Shown in pieces: positions 1 through 11,187 of a stretch of DNA of 39,514 bases; the first letter of the stretch is position 1; every line of letters begins with the position of its first letter. Both the position numbers and the translations under genes were made by a program. Where the stretch lies: assembly GCA_011526265.1 (NCBI GenBank), contig WTJN01000055.1, positions 1 through 39,514 on the forward strand, in the 5' to 3' direction. The notes under the pieces were generated by a model that saw nothing but the letters and a program-made list of their open reading frames with translations, searched no databases and was not told the DNA's origin. Source of the DNA: Candidatus Arcticimaribacter sp. (lineage in GTDB: Bacteria; Bacteroidota; Bacteroidia; Flavobacteriales; Flavobacteriaceae).

Positions 1-80
1 TCGCAAAGTACAAGCTACTGTTTTTGGTTAAATCAGCTTTTGGGTTCTTTTTTAACTGCATTATTACATTTATTAGATGG

Positions 81-476
81 CTAATTTAAAAAATTACCCT
101 TATCAAAGATAATTTTTAACGGAGTTTTTCCAAGAACAAAAAACAAGAGCACTCCAGTCGAATTGGCAAACAAATCCCAACCTTCAAAAGTGCGGTAGAC
201 CAAAAAAACTCCCTGAATGACCTCAATGATCCCGCCATACAAGAATGTGAAGACTGCAGTTCTTGGCACTGCAAAAGGGGCGTCAAAATCGTGAACAGCA
301 GCCATAGATGTACTTAGCGCTAAGGTAAAATAAGCTGATGCATGAAAAATTTTATCGACAGAAAGTCCCGAGGGAACTTCGATGGGAATCGACAGCGGCA
401 CAAATGAAAGAAAAGCAATGACCGTCGCTACAAAAAAAGCAAGAATCGAAAAGGTATACCTAGGCCACCAATGCAT
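81..476 (-). CDS. VanZ-like small membrane protein
   Basis: Hydrophobic multi-TM ORF with '[21 protein letters not shown]' and '[33 protein letters not shown]', typical of the VanZ family. The ORF track starts at 530; the Met at 476 ([10 protein letters not shown]...) is a more plausible start, but still overlaps gcvH by 17 nt. Confidence 0.75.
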   Translation of the reverse strand: MHWWPRYTFSILAFFVATVIAFLSFVPLSIPIEVPSGLSVDKIFHASAYFTLALSTSMAAVHDFDAPFAVPRTAVFTFLYGGIIEVIQGVFLVYRTFEGWDLFANSTGVLLFFVLGKTPLKIIFDKGNFLN

Positions 477-843
477 TGTAGCCTGCCGCATCAAGTAGAG
501 ATTCCACGGCGGAAGTGTCGCTAACTTCAACTTTTATCATCCAACCGGCCCCATAAGGATCTTCGTTGACGGCCTCTGGTGCGTCGAGCAATGCTTCGTT
601 GACCTCCACGATGGTGCCCGATACAGGCATGAAAAGATCCGATACCGTTTTGACCGCTTCTACAGTTCCAAAAACAGCTTCTGCCTCGAGAGTTTCATCC
701 AATGTTTCTACTTCCACATAAACAATATCACCCAGTTCGCCCTGGGCAAAATCAGTAATTCCGACCGTTGCAATGTTGCCGTCTAGGGCAACCCACTCAT
801 GGTCTTTGGTATAACGAAGATTATCGGGTGTATTCATTTGCAA
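460..843 (-). CDS. gcvH: Glycine cleavage system H protein
   Basis: 127 aa; '[34 protein letters not shown]' and lipoyl-lysine context '[19 protein letters not shown]'. Confidence 0.97.
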   Translation of the reverse strand: MQMNTPDNLRYTKDHEWVALDGNIATVGITDFAQGELGDIVYVEVETLDETLEAEAVFGTVEAVKTVSDLFMPVSGTIVEVNEALLDAPEAVNEDPYGAGWMIKVEVSDTSAVESLLDAAGYNALVA

Positions 844-853
844 ATGTTTTGAG

Positions 854-861
854 CAAATATA
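854..861 (-). promoter_or_regulatory. Candidate -7 box for gcvH
   Basis: Minus strand TATATTTG (plus CAAATATA), exact TAnnTTTG, 10 nt upstream of the gcvH ATG in the 43-nt sprA-gcvH gap. Confidence 0.4.
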
Positions 862-886
862 ATTTTTTCACCCCAACTGTCTGGTG

Positions 887-3800
887 TTAATTTCCAAAAT
901 TGTAGCGAATAGTAAACCCAGAGCGTAGGTTGGTTTGTGGAAATGCTGTCGAGATCGCAAATTTTGAGAAATTGTGATCGTAGAAAAAGATGCCCGTTAG
1001 GTTACGCGACAAAATATAATCGGCAGAAATCTTGATCGACCACAACGTTTGCCCTGCTGTAACTTGGTTATTGTCGATTTCAAGATTACGCAACACGGTG
1101 ATGTTATTGCGATACGACAAGTCTGCTTTGATGTTTAAATCTCCTTTGAGGGTACGCCTTCTCCCTCCAATTGATGTTCTAAATGGCAGGTCTTGAATGC
1201 GGTAGCCAAGGCCCATGATGTATTCTTCACCGCTCGTTTCTGTGAGTAGATTGTTGTCCAAACTCAAGGAGAGCGCACGATCGGTTTTGACCTCAGCAAG
1301 CAGTTTAAATGAATTTTTAAGTTCCATGTCTACCCGAATCAAGGGATTAAATTGCTCCACCAAGTTAATGTTCCCAAACAATTTTTCGGTCACAAAATTG
1401 CCGTTAGCATCTTTGCTCAATGGCGATGCGGCGTCATAGTCCAGGTTGGTTTGAAACTGATTGATGGTATAACTGGCACGATATCCGTGGGTAATGGCAA
1501 AGCGATTAAAGCGTTTTTTGATGGTTTTGTTGTTCATCAGCCCGGTGTACTTCAAATTCCAGTTGGGCAAAGGAATTTTTTGCACGGGTTCTAAATCAAT
1601 GCTCGCGGCATCTGTCCCGGAATAAGCGGCCAAAAAAGCGGGGAGAATCACATCTTGTTGTGTTTTCCCATACCCCACTGGATAGCCGTCGGCATCGCGA
1701 TCGGAGGTGGAGATTCCGCGTTGATTGGCCAGTCGATTGGCCACCACTAAACGATTATTTCTAAACGCATCAAAATAGGGACTGTTGGCTCCCGAAGACC
1801 TTTTGAACGCTGTTTTGATCAAAAGGGTCGATATCCCAAAATTGCCAAATACATTGGTGTTTAACGCCTGATATCCCTCATCGGTCACTTGAAAATTCTC
1901 GGTGATGTTTTCCGAGAAATTCCGCTCCGCATTGAGGTCGATGAGTAAACCCTTCCCAAAATTAAGTTGCCCCGTCACATTGAGCTGATTGGTATGGACC
2001 TGACTGTAAGGTTGATTAAAATTGGGGAAATTCGTTAGCCATCCCTGTTTGGCCGCTTCATAACGCACATCGGCTTGGCTGCCCATGGTGAAGGCAAAAG
2101 TGGGCTGAACACTGCCTAGGAGTCCTACTTTGGGCAGATAACCAGGAAGGACCTTTCCGCTACTTTCGGTATAAGAAAACTGAAGGCGTTTGAGGGTCGC
2201 TACAACATCAACAATAGCTTTCAAGACCTTGCGTTTCCCTTTCGGTTTTTTGGCTTTCACGGTGTCGACTAGGGTGTTTCTTCGCGGTAAAATTTGGCGC
2301 AGCTTGTTTCGTTGGTTCAAGTTCAACATTCGGTAAAGTCGATCGGTAGAAATGGAACCATTGAGTGTTTTTGAATTGTTGTTTTGAACGGTATTGACAA
2401 TACCGAGGGCCTGCCCTGCTTCGTTGGTCACTTCGGCCAAAACATCCGAGCCGCGCTGCCAACTAAAATCACCATCATAACTATAATTCGCATCGATAAA
2501 TCGCAAGAATGAGATGTGGGTAAAGGGAAGGCGATAGGTCAGATTGATCCGCTGAAAATGACGGTTGGGATCGCCCATGTCCCAGAGACCGTCCCATATA
2601 CCACGGGCCTTGTCTACCCGCATCACCCCATCGGCATCCTCAGTCAAATAGTTCTTAATAATGTTGTTGCTTGAGGCAGTAAAATTCATGCGCAACGATC
2701 GAGTAATGTTGTGATTTAAGGCATAGGTCCAATCGAACAAAAAGTTGCGCTGCTGTAGCGCAGGAAGACCGCGTTGTTGACTGGCATCAACCCCTTCCAA
2801 AAAGACTTCACGGAAGCGTTGCGAATTAAATACTCGGTTAATATTTGACGTAATCGAAATGTTATCCGGAACAGGATTTAAATTGATTTCTGAAAGCCAG
2901 CGTAAATAGTTTTTACGCGAAAAAAGTTTGACCTTACGCAAAGGATTGATTTCGAATGACTTAAAATTGTGTCCGTAATTCACCCCCAAGCGAAGGGTTT
3001 TGTTGACCTGATCCTCGATTTCAAAATCGCGGTGTTCGATCTCGTTATAGGCATAGGACACATCAAAATTTTCAATGTTGTAAAATCGTTGCTTGCTGGG
3101 ACTCCCCGTCTTCCGAACACCAATCATACTCACGCTTTTTCGCTTAGTAAAGTCTATGCCCTGTTGTTCGATGGCTTGGCGTTCTTCGGCGTTATCGGCA
3201 GTTGCAAGGCGATCATCAAAACGAATATCTTGATAAAACGGGTCGTATTCTGGGGTGATTTCTGAGATCCCATAACCATAATTTACGGGTAGATTGACAC
3301 CCCATTTTTGAGGAAGCAATTGTCCCGCATTGACCGTGGAAATAATATCATATTGGAGAACTTTTTCACGGCTTCGCTGATTGGGCGATTGGTCAATGCT
3401 TCCAAAACCAATGGTCGAATAGCGACCACTGGCGCTGATATTGGCGAAGTCTGCCACATTGGCGTCGAGGCTTCCAATGGCTGCCCAACCGCCTTGACTG
3501 TCAATACCAGCAATGCGCAACTCGTTAAACCATACTTCTCCACACAATTCATCTCCCAAGCGTGTGGACGGATTTTTGACCCCAATCATCACTGTACGAA
3601 TGGCCCCCAACGAAGGATTCCCCTTGATGGCAAATTTGTATCGCTTCTGACCCGGTAGAGAACTAATAGGAGTAAATTCTTCAATTGGCTGAAGGTTTTC
3701 ATCAAAATAATTGGCTTCCACAAAAGAAGGGTTCTCCAAATAGGCGGCTTTCATTTTGGTGAGCAATGCAATGGGCACATCAATGGAATTGAAATCCGGC

Positions 3801-6800
3801 AACCACACTTCTTCGGCCGACAGTTGATTGGCTGTATTTTCTACATAAGTGGTGGGCTTGAGCGGTACTTCTATCTGGTAATAATTGTCTTGATAGTCGG
3901 TACCTAATCGAATAAAAGCCACCATTCTTCGGTCATAGTCTTCGGTTGTACCACTACCGGGAAGGGGGCTTTGCCCTTGAATCGACTCGGCGTGTAAAAA
4001 CATTTTCAACTTCTCATATTGCCGTAAATCAATTTCAACGCCTTTAAAAATTCCCCGCGCATCCATGGGCTGAAGATTGCACACCCGAAAGGAAAGCGAC
4101 TGTTCATTTTGTCGAACAATAGTGTTGTTGTTGTTGATTTGTTCCCGACGAATTTCGGGCGGTAAAACATAATTGACCGGGATACGATTTTCATTTTCAA
4201 GAATGTTTACCGTAGATATATCGACCGTTGTATTGGGGTTGCGCGAGAGGTTTTCATTCAACGATCGATTGTAACGTCTCCAATCGCCCCGCACCAGATC
4301 CAAGGTGCCGAATCGCATGACGACTTCTTGGTCGAAACCGCTGAGCAACATCCGCATAAAACGCACTGAACGCAAGTCTTCAATCCCGTTGAATTTGTTG
4401 AAATAACGATCGAAAGTAGTGCCTTGATAATAATTCTTATCCAATGGAATTTTAAATTGAATCCAGCGAGTGGTGAGGCTTTGACCGTTGGGCAGGTCTA
4501 CAGTGACATTTTCCCGCACATCTGTCACAAAAGGATGGCTTCCCACCTGCATATTTTTTTGAATGGGAATGTTGTATTCAAAATAGCTGTCAATGGTGTT
4601 CATGGTTTGATCCCGATTGACATCCTCGGCATCAGGCTCGGCGGTGCTTCCCCGATCGGTATCTGAAAAAGCAATGGGGGAATTCCCGTCTGTTCCATTA
4701 AAGTTTTTATATCGGTCGATGATCCCGCCATCGGCTTGTAAAAAATAGGTGTAGTTATCTCCGGCTGGATCTTCTGCTGGCCCGTTGGGATAAAATTCTC
4801 TTTCTTCCTCATCGTTCAATCCGTCCAAGCCTACATCTTGTAATTGGCGATCTTCTTCAAGCGTATTGAAAGCATACAAGAGCGATTGCGAAGCTGGTGT
4901 TTTTCCCCAAACGGTGGTCTGCACCGCAGTGGGTGTTGTACCCGGCAATCCGTTTTCATATTGTTTACGTCCATCGGGCAAGATGTCTTCCGAGATATTT
5001 CCCAAATGAAAGGTAAGGGTGCCCAAATCGTCGCTGGTCGAGGAAATTTCGTTGAAAGTATCCAACACCCAAAATTCGATGAACTCTACATTGGACTGCT
5101 CAAAATTGGTCGCATTGATCCCCCGCATGATCCCTCCCCAATGTTGTTCTACATCTTGTGAAAATCCTGCTGTAGTGTTGTTGTTATACGGCCCTTTTTC
5201 TGCTGGAAAATACGCCAAGTCTAATGTGGTTTGAACGGTCGTTTGCCCTTGCACCAAGTCTTGTTCCGGAAAAATTTCGTTGATGAAAATACGGCGCGTG
5301 CTGTTGAGCGATAGATCTGAATTACTCACATTATCGGGGCGTAATTGCGATGAGTAGAATACAGGGTCTACCGTATACCACGCCAATTTGGCGCGATGGT
5401 GACCCGCGGTTAAGTTATCGTTGCCAATGCCCGATCCTGCAAAGCCTTCTACAGGAACTGAGGCCAAGCGCCAAGCAAACGCTCCTTTGACATCGATATT
5501 GGTTTGCGCTCCTTCGAAATCGTCCAAGTATACGTTGGTTTCCCCTTGAAGTTGGGTGTTGCGTGGGTCACCGGCAATGAGGCTGGCAACTTCCCCGCGA
5601 AACGCAATCTGTGAACGCGCATCGGTATTGATATTAGGCAGTTTATTCACCAAACGGGTGAGAAAAGGAACTTCGGTTGAAAAATTGGTATTGAATCCAA
5701 TCATGGTATTGTTGACCGGTTCGGTTCCGTAGTTTGCTTTTTGTGTGAGCGGGTTTTCACTCAAATTGATCAATGTTCCCCCAATGGCCACTTTGTCGCT
5801 GAATTGGTGCAGGATATCGATGCCCGAAAAGCGTTTGTTTTGCTGGCCAAAAAAGGTGTTGTTTTCGACCGATATTTTGATGGGAATATTGGAGGCCTGC
5901 AGACCGGGGTCCAAAATTTTGACCCGACCAATTTGATAATTGACCGTGTAATCAATGCCTTCACGCAGCACGCGTCCACCGGCAGTGACTTGCACCGACC
6001 CCCGTGGAACATTAAACGCGCCAATGGGAATCCCGTCACCTCCGCTCGATTTGTACCGCCCTTTTAATTGAAATTTATTTTTTTCCGTGGCCTCAAGCGC
6101 AGCGGCTTGCGTGAGGGCATACATTTCTCGGAAGACATATTTGGCCTGGTTGGCATTATACGTCAATTCATTGTCGTAGTCTTCTGTACCTGTATTGGGG
6201 CTTCCCAAAAGCTCAAAGAGATTTTCTCCAAAAGGCTCGACGGTTGGGAATATTATTCGACCAAATTGTTGGTCGACCGTTATTCCGGGAATAAAATCAA
6301 AAAATCCGTCGCCCTCGGGTTCTGGATCGTTGTAGACGTTCAATCGGTCAAGCTTCAATGTCCGCAACAGAACGGTATTGTCCAACGCTTCGGGCCATAG
6401 AGAAGCATCAACGGGACTGAGGTAGTTGATGGGTGATGGATCGGTGTAGAGAATGTTGAGTCTAAAATCTTCTGCGGCCAACTGAAATGCCCCTGTATTG
6501 TAAATGTTTTTCATCATCAAATCCCATACGGGTTGACGAACGTCGGTGAGACTGCTTTTCAGCATTTTGACCACCAAATTGTTGGTTTCAACCACGGGGA
6601 CAACAGAAGTAACCCCTCCTTGAGGATTGGTTTGCACATTGTTTTGCGTGGGATCGATGGAGGTTCCTGCAATTCCTCCATTGGCAAATTCCCCCACTTG
6701 ATACACCTTCCCATTGTAGGTGAACTGGAAGGCTACCCCCAGAATTTCATCGTTGCTCAAACGCTGAGAAAGCGATATATAGCCCAATTGAGGATGAAAA

Positions 6801-8305
6801 CTGTACTCGCTAGGTTCGAGTTTTCGAGCACTTTCCAAAATGGTATAGTCGATCCCCTCTTGAACGCGACCATTCATGACGCCAAACCCTTGGGTCACTG
6901 TACCAATATCGCGAATGGCTTCCGTTAAATATCCTCCTTGACCGATGGCTTCAGGATTCAACTTGTTCGCTTCATTATCGGGGACACCAACAATGGATGG
7001 GCCGAAAAAATCATTGTCTAGATTCGCCAAACGTGTATTCTCAGGGTTGGTCTCCCCCAAGTCTTGTAGCGCAACCAGGTTGCGAATATTGTTTGTTTGC
7101 GACTGTCGATTGGTGATCCATACCTCGAGACGAGTAATTTGAATAGGGGAATTGATGAAGGGGTAACTTTGCAAAAAACGGTCGTAATTGTCGCGGAAGT
7201 AATGCGCCAAAAAATAGTGCCTGTCCGCTTCATAATCGAGGGCAAACATGGAAAAAGTTTGCAGTGTTCCTCCCCCTTGAGCGACCACCGATTGGGACTG
7301 TGAACGCTGCTCGGCAAAAACCCCAGTGATGCTGGTGCGACCAAACTTTAACTGGGCCTTCACCCCCATTAAACTCTGCGCCCCAGTGATCAAGCTGCTG
7401 TTCAAGGGCATGTTGATATTCCCAATGTCAATGTTTTGTAAAATAGCATCCTCCGACGCATTTTGGTTGAGAAAACTGTTGATCTGATTTTGATAGTTCC
7501 CCACTAGACCGTCGACACTCGATGCATTGTCTTTCAACGATTGTAACTTCCCGCGCACGTTATCAAAGGTTTCACGGGCATCATTGACCTGACCTACTTT
7601 ATTTTTCACATTGTCCAATCGACTTTGCAAGGACTCCGGAAAATAGTCGGTGAGTTCATTGATCTGTGGAGGATTAAATTGCAGCTTAACCAAGTTTTGA
7701 AAATCGAAGGTGGACTCGGTGTCGTAATTGGCCGTAATCTGAAGGCGTTTCCCAATGGTTCCAATCAAACTAAGATTGATCCGTTGGTCGAAATCAAATC
7801 CAAAGTTCCTGCGGTTTCGCGGTGAAAATCCTGGATTGTCAGACCGTTGATACCTTACTCCCAAGTCAATTCCGATGGATCCCTGTGGGCGAACATCGAT
7901 TTCATCGCCACCAAAAATCGAGGAAAAAAACTTTGAATTCATGTATAGCTCGGGCAAGAGGTCTTTTTGCGCTTGGTCGTCTTTCCCTGTTTGACTCAGC
8001 GCACTTACTTTTTGCTTGAAGTATTGATTCATTTGTGCCTTGAGCAGTCTTTCTTCAAATTGCTTTGGCGTCATGATCAGGGGCAAACCCAGTGGAATAT
8101 CCCCAATGCGTTGGGAAAAAATATAACGATTGGTGGTAGGATCGTATTGATAGAGGCTCCAAAGATCTTGTTGAGCAGTGGTGGGTGAAGTTCCCGAGGG
8201 GGGTTGCGATTGGGAATAGGCTACTGTGCTCCCCAGCGTGAAGAAGATCACGAAGAGAAAAACAAAACCAAAAGCAGTAAACGGTGCTTTTATCCGATCA
8301 ATCAA
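887..8305 (-). CDS. sprA: Cell surface protein SprA (type IX secretion system outer-membrane translocon)
   Basis: Single 2472-aa ORF with N-terminal signal peptide and SprA-like content (e.g. 'RGSVQVTAGGRVLREGIDYTVNYQIGRVKILDPG', 'NVYLDDFEGAQTNIDVKGAFAWRLAS'). Adjacent to ruvA/maeB and gcvH, an order common in Flavobacteriia. Confidence 0.93.
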   Translation of the reverse strand: MIDRIKAPFTAFGFVFLFVIFFTLGSTVAYSQSQPPSGTSPTTAQQDLWSLYQYDPTTNRYIFSQRIGDIPLGLPLIMTPKQFEERLLKAQMNQYFKQKVSALSQTGKDDQAQKDLLPELYMNSKFFSSIFGGDEIDVRPQGSIGIDLGVRYQRSDNPGFSPRNRRNFGFDFDQRINLSLIGTIGKRLQITANYDTESTFDFQNLVKLQFNPPQINELTDYFPESLQSRLDNVKNKVGQVNDARETFDNVRGKLQSLKDNASSVDGLVGNYQNQINSFLNQNASEDAILQNIDIGNINMPLNSSLITGAQSLMGVKAQLKFGRTSITGVFAEQRSQSQSVVAQGGGTLQTFSMFALDYEADRHYFLAHYFRDNYDRFLQSYPFINSPIQITRLEVWITNRQSQTNNIRNLVALQDLGETNPENTRLANLDNDFFGPSIVGVPDNEANKLNPEAIGQGGYLTEAIRDIGTVTQGFGVMNGRVQEGIDYTILESARKLEPSEYSFHPQLGYISLSQRLSNDEILGVAFQFTYNGKVYQVGEFANGGIAGTSIDPTQNNVQTNPQGGVTSVVPVVETNNLVVKMLKSSLTDVRQPVWDLMMKNIYNTGAFQLAAEDFRLNILYTDPSPINYLSPVDASLWPEALDNTVLLRTLKLDRLNVYNDPEPEGDGFFDFIPGITVDQQFGRIIFPTVEPFGENLFELLGSPNTGTEDYDNELTYNANQAKYVFREMYALTQAAALEATEKNKFQLKGRYKSSGGDGIPIGAFNVPRGSVQVTAGGRVLREGIDYTVNYQIGRVKILDPGLQASNIPIKISVENNTFFGQQNKRFSGIDILHQFSDKVAIGGTLINLSENPLTQKANYGTEPVNNTMIGFNTNFSTEVPFLTRLVNKLPNINTDARSQIAFRGEVASLIAGDPRNTQLQGETNVYLDDFEGAQTNIDVKGAFAWRLASVPVEGFAGSGIGNDNLTAGHHRAKLAWYTVDPVFYSSQLRPDNVSNSDLSLNSTRRIFINEIFPEQDLVQGQTTVQTTLDLAYFPAEKGPYNNNTTAGFSQDVEQHWGGIMRGINATNFEQSNVEFIEFWVLDTFNEISSTSDDLGTLTFHLGNISEDILPDGRKQYENGLPGTTPTAVQTTVWGKTPASQSLLYAFNTLEEDRQLQDVGLDGLNDEEEREFYPNGPAEDPAGDNYTYFLQADGGIIDRYKNFNGTDGNSPIAFSDTDRGSTAEPDAEDVNRDQTMNTIDSYFEYNIPIQKNMQVGSHPFVTDVRENVTVDLPNGQSLTTRWIQFKIPLDKNYYQGTTFDRYFNKFNGIEDLRSVRFMRMLLSGFDQEVVMRFGTLDLVRGDWRRYNRSLNENLSRNPNTTVDISTVNILENENRIPVNYVLPPEIRREQINNNNTIVRQNEQSLSFRVCNLQPMDARGIFKGVEIDLRQYEKLKMFLHAESIQGQSPLPGSGTTEDYDRRMVAFIRLGTDYQDNYYQIEVPLKPTTYVENTANQLSAEEVWLPDFNSIDVPIALLTKMKAAYLENPSFVEANYFDENLQPIEEFTPISSLPGQKRYKFAIKGNPSLGAIRTVMIGVKNPSTRLGDELCGEVWFNELRIAGIDSQGGWAAIGSLDANVADFANISASGRYSTIGFGSIDQSPNQRSREKVLQYDIISTVNAGQLLPQKWGVNLPVNYGYGISEITPEYDPFYQDIRFDDRLATADNAEERQAIEQQGIDFTKRKSVSMIGVRKTGSPSKQRFYNIENFDVSYAYNEIEHRDFEIEDQVNKTLRLGVNYGHNFKSFEINPLRKVKLFSRKNYLRWLSEINLNPVPDNISITSNINRVFNSQRFREVFLEGVDASQQRGLPALQQRNFLFDWTYALNHNITRSLRMNFTASSNNIIKNYLTEDADGVMRVDKARGIWDGLWDMGDPNRHFQRINLTYRLPFTHISFLRFIDANYSYDGDFSWQRGSDVLAEVTNEAGQALGIVNTVQNNNSKTLNGSISTDRLYRMLNLNQRNKLRQILPRRNTLVDTVKAKKPKGKRKVLKAIVDVVATLKRLQFSYTESSGKVLPGYLPKVGLLGSVQPTFAFTMGSQADVRYEAAKQGWLTNFPNFNQPYSQVHTNQLNVTGQLNFGKGLLIDLNAERNFSENITENFQVTDEGYQALNTNVFGNFGISTLLIKTAFKRSSGANSPYFDAFRNNRLVVANRLANQRGISTSDRDADGYPVGYGKTQQDVILPAFLAAYSGTDAASIDLEPVQKIPLPNWNLKYTGLMNNKTIKKRFNRFAITHGYRASYTINQFQTNLDYDAASPLSKDANGNFVTEKLFGNINLVEQFNPLIRVDMELKNSFKLLAEVKTDRALSLSLDNNLLTETSGEEYIMGLGYRIQDLPFRTSIGGRRRTLKGDLNIKADLSYRNNITVLRNLEIDNNQVTAGQTLWSIKISADYILSRNLTGIFFYDHNFSKFAISTAFPQTNLRSGFTIRYNFGN

Positions 8306-8311
8306 AGGCGT

Positions 8312-8893
8312 TTATAATTTATTCAAAGCCAGCTTGATCAGCATTTCTACAGAACGATCAGGATCACTTTGAAGTAGGTTATCAATCACTTTTTCGGCTT
8401 GCTTACGTGGGTAACCAAGAACCTCTAGTGCTGATAACGTTTCTTCTTTGATTGTATTGCTTTTAATGACAGGAATTTCCTCCATTCCTGCAATGTTTTG
8501 AACTTTGTCTTTCAATTCGATAATCACCCGTTGAGCGGTCTTCAATCCAATTCCTTTAACTGCCTTGATGGCGGCAATGTTTTCGTTGACAATCGCTTGT
8601 TGAATTTCTGAAGGACTCATGGACGAAAGCATGGTCCGTGCCGTGTTGGCACCGATCCCTGAAATAGAGATCAATAAACGAAAAACACTGCGCTCTACCG
8701 TTTGATAGAAACCATATAGCGTGTGTGCATCTTCACGAATTTGAAGGTGAGTAAACAACCGAATGTTTTCTTCTCGCCCCAACTGTTCGAAAGTATGCAA
8801 TGAAATGTGGACTTCATATCCAACCCCTTGACAATCAATGACCACATGGGTGGGATACTTTTCGATTAAACGTCCTTGAAGCTGGGTAATCAT
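8312..8893 (-). CDS. ruvA: Holliday junction branch migration protein RuvA
   Basis: 193 aa; 'MITQLQGRLIEKYPTHVVIDCQGVGYEVHIS', 'LLISISGIGANTARTMLS', 'AVKGIGLKTAQRVIIELKDK' HhH motifs. Confidence 0.97.
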   Translation of the reverse strand: MITQLQGRLIEKYPTHVVIDCQGVGYEVHISLHTFEQLGREENIRLFTHLQIREDAHTLYGFYQTVERSVFRLLISISGIGANTARTMLSSMSPSEIQQAIVNENIAAIKAVKGIGLKTAQRVIIELKDKVQNIAGMEEIPVIKSNTIKEETLSALEVLGYPRKQAEKVIDNLLQSDPDRSVEMLIKLALNKL

Positions 8894-11163
8894 ACTTTTT
8901 CTTTTTGTTGTGCATCGACCACGGCCACAGCAGCCATATTGACCATTTCGTCTACACTGGCCCCTAACTGCAACACGTGTACCGCCTTGTTGAGACCCAA
9001 TAAGATGGGACCCACAGACTGTGCACCATTCAACTCTTTCAATAGCTTGTAGGTAATATTGGCCGATTCGAGATTGGGAAAAATAAGGGTATTGACCTTT
9101 TTCTTGACGAGGTCTGAGAACGGGAAACGTTCCTCCAGCATGGTTCTGTTCAGGGAAAAATCGGATTGCAACGGGCCATCCACCTCCATTTCGGGGTAGT
9201 AACGGTGTAAGTAAGCCACGGCTTCGCTCACTTTTCGAGCATTGGGGTGGCTAGATGCACCAAAGTTGGTATAGGATAAAAGCGCCATGGTGGGCTTAAA
9301 CCCAAACAGTTGCACCATGTGGTGATTCATCTGTGCAATTTTTGCCAGTTCTTTGGCCGACGGATCGATGTTGATCGATGTATCAGATAAAAATAACGGG
9401 CCTTGGTCGGTGAGCATCAAATTGGTGGCAGCTATGCGGGTCACCCCTTTGGCTTTATCAATGCATTGCATGACGGGCTTTATGACAGTTGCATAACTGC
9501 GGGAGTAGCCCGACAGCATGGCGTCTGCGTGCCCGGATTTGACCATCATGGCCGCAAAATAGTTGCGCTCTCTCAGCAATGATTTTGCTTCGTATTCGGT
9601 GATGCCCTTGCGCTTGTGTTCCTCCCAATACAAGTGCGCATACTCATTTTTGATGGGGCGTTCTTCGATAGATTTTGGATCCAAAACGGTTACCTCATCG
9701 GTAAAATCAATGGAGTGCATCAAATCTTTGATCACTTCTTTTCTACCAAGCAATATGGGTTCCCCGATGCCCTCTTCTTTGACGATTTGTGCGGCCTTGA
9801 GCACATCCATTTGTTCGCCTTCGGTAAATATAATGCGTTTGGGGTTTTGCTTAGCACGGTGGTGCAAGACCCGCAGGGTTTTTTGCTCTGCCCCTGTTCT
9901 GGAAGCAAGTTCTTCACGATAGCGTTCCCAATCGGTTATGGGCGATTGAGCAATGCCCGATTCCATGGCAGCTTTGGCCACAGCCATGGGCACCTCAACA
10001 ATCAATCGAGGGTCGAACGGTTTTGGAATAATGTAGTCCGGACCAAAAGTCAGTCGGGTTTCATTGTAGGCCAAATTTACCTGTTCAGGCACAGGTTTTT
10101 TGGTCAGTTCGGCCAACGCATTCACGGCTGCCATTTTCATTGCTTCGTTGATCCCGGTTGCGCGTACATCGAGCGCCCCACGGAAAATAAACGGAAATCC
10201 TAGGACATTGTTGACTTGGTTGGGATGATCGGAACGGCCAGTGGCCATCAGCACGTCATCGCGAGTGGCACAAGCAAGGTCATATTCTATTTCTGGATCG
10301 GGGTTGGCCATGGCAAAAACAATGGGATTGTCTGCCATGCTCAATAGCATTTCGGGGGTAACGATATTGGCGATGGAAAGGCCGATGAACACATCCGCTT
10401 GCACCAAAGCATCTTCGAGTTGATGCACGTCATGATGAGTCGCAAACTCGGCCTTCTCGGCACTGAGGTGTTCGCGGTCTTGGCGAATCACTCCCTTGCT
10501 GTCGGTCATGATGATGTTTTCTGCTTTCGCGCCAAAGGCTTTGTACAAGCGTGTACACGAAACCGCTGCAGCTCCCGCTCCGGAGATAACGATGCGCACC
10601 TCTTCGAGCTTTTTTTGCGCCAGCTCAAGGGCGTTCAAGAGCGCAGCACACGAAATAATGGCCGTACCGTGCTGATCATCGTGCATGACGGGAATATCCA
10701 ATTCCTCCTTAAGACGACGTTCAATTTCAAACGCTTCGGGGGCTTTGATGTCCTCGAGATTGATGCCGCCAAAAGTAGGGGCAATCGCTTTCACCGCTTC
10801 AATAAATTTGTCGGGGTCTTTGGCGTCGACTTCAATGTCAAAAACATCAATTCCTGCAAAGATTTTAAACAATAGCCCTTTCCCTTCCATGACGGGTTTT
10901 GAGGCTTCGGGACCAATATCGCCCAGTCCCAAAACCGCTGTTCCGTTTGAAATAACCGCCACCAAGTTTCCTTTGTTGGTGTACTTATAGAGGTTGTTCG
11001 GATCTTGTTCGATCTCTAAACACGGCAAGGCAACCCCCGGTGAATAGGCCAAGGCCAAGTCACGTTGGGTGCTGTATTTTTTGGTTGGAACGACTTCTAT
11101 TTTTCCTGGGCGTGGTTTGGCGTGGTAGACCAAGGCCTCGCGACGAATGTTTTCTTTGCTCAT
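8890..11163 (-). CDS. maeB: NADP-dependent malic enzyme with C-terminal phosphotransacetylase-like domain (MaeB type)
   Basis: 757 aa; N-terminal 'YSTQRDLALAYSPGVALPCLEI', 'MHDDQHGTAIISCAALLNAL'; C-terminal PTA-like 'RIIFTEGEQMDVLKAAQIVKEEGIGEPILLGRKE'. Stop overlaps the ruvA start by 4 nt. Confidence 0.95.
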   Translation of the reverse strand: MSKENIRREALVYHAKPRPGKIEVVPTKKYSTQRDLALAYSPGVALPCLEIEQDPNNLYKYTNKGNLVAVISNGTAVLGLGDIGPEASKPVMEGKGLLFKIFAGIDVFDIEVDAKDPDKFIEAVKAIAPTFGGINLEDIKAPEAFEIERRLKEELDIPVMHDDQHGTAIISCAALLNALELAQKKLEEVRIVISGAGAAAVSCTRLYKAFGAKAENIIMTDSKGVIRQDREHLSAEKAEFATHHDVHQLEDALVQADVFIGLSIANIVTPEMLLSMADNPIVFAMANPDPEIEYDLACATRDDVLMATGRSDHPNQVNNVLGFPFIFRGALDVRATGINEAMKMAAVNALAELTKKPVPEQVNLAYNETRLTFGPDYIIPKPFDPRLIVEVPMAVAKAAMESGIAQSPITDWERYREELASRTGAEQKTLRVLHHRAKQNPKRIIFTEGEQMDVLKAAQIVKEEGIGEPILLGRKEVIKDLMHSIDFTDEVTVLDPKSIEERPIKNEYAHLYWEEHKRKGITEYEAKSLLRERNYFAAMMVKSGHADAMLSGYSRSYATVIKPVMQCIDKAKGVTRIAATNLMLTDQGPLFLSDTSINIDPSAKELAKIAQMNHHMVQLFGFKPTMALLSYTNFGASSHPNARKVSEAVAYLHRYYPEMEVDGPLQSDFSLNRTMLEERFPFSDLVKKKVNTLIFPNLESANITYKLLKELNGAQSVGPILLGLNKAVHVLQLGASVDEMVNMAAVAVVDAQQKEKV

Positions 11164-11179
11164 AGGAAAGCGATTTAAA

Positions 11180-11187
11180 CAAATGTA
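11180..11187 (-). promoter_or_regulatory. Candidate -7 box for maeB
   Basis: Minus strand TACATTTG (plus CAAATGTA), exact TAnnTTTG, 16 nt upstream of the maeB ATG. Confidence 0.4.

Noticed and set aside
460-530. 71-nt overlap between the VanZ-like ORF and gcvH
   Set aside because: Mostly an artefact of the longest-ORF start; using the Met at 476 reduces it to 17 nt, an ordinary overlap.
1215-8188. Multiple 60-130 aa ORFs on both strands within sprA
   Set aside because: Spurious frames inside one continuous 2472-aa ORF with coherent SprA-like sequence.
9616-10203. 195-aa plus-strand ORF antisense to maeB
   Set aside because: Lies wholly inside a confidently assigned malic enzyme gene; composition looks like reverse-frame translation with no recognisable domain.
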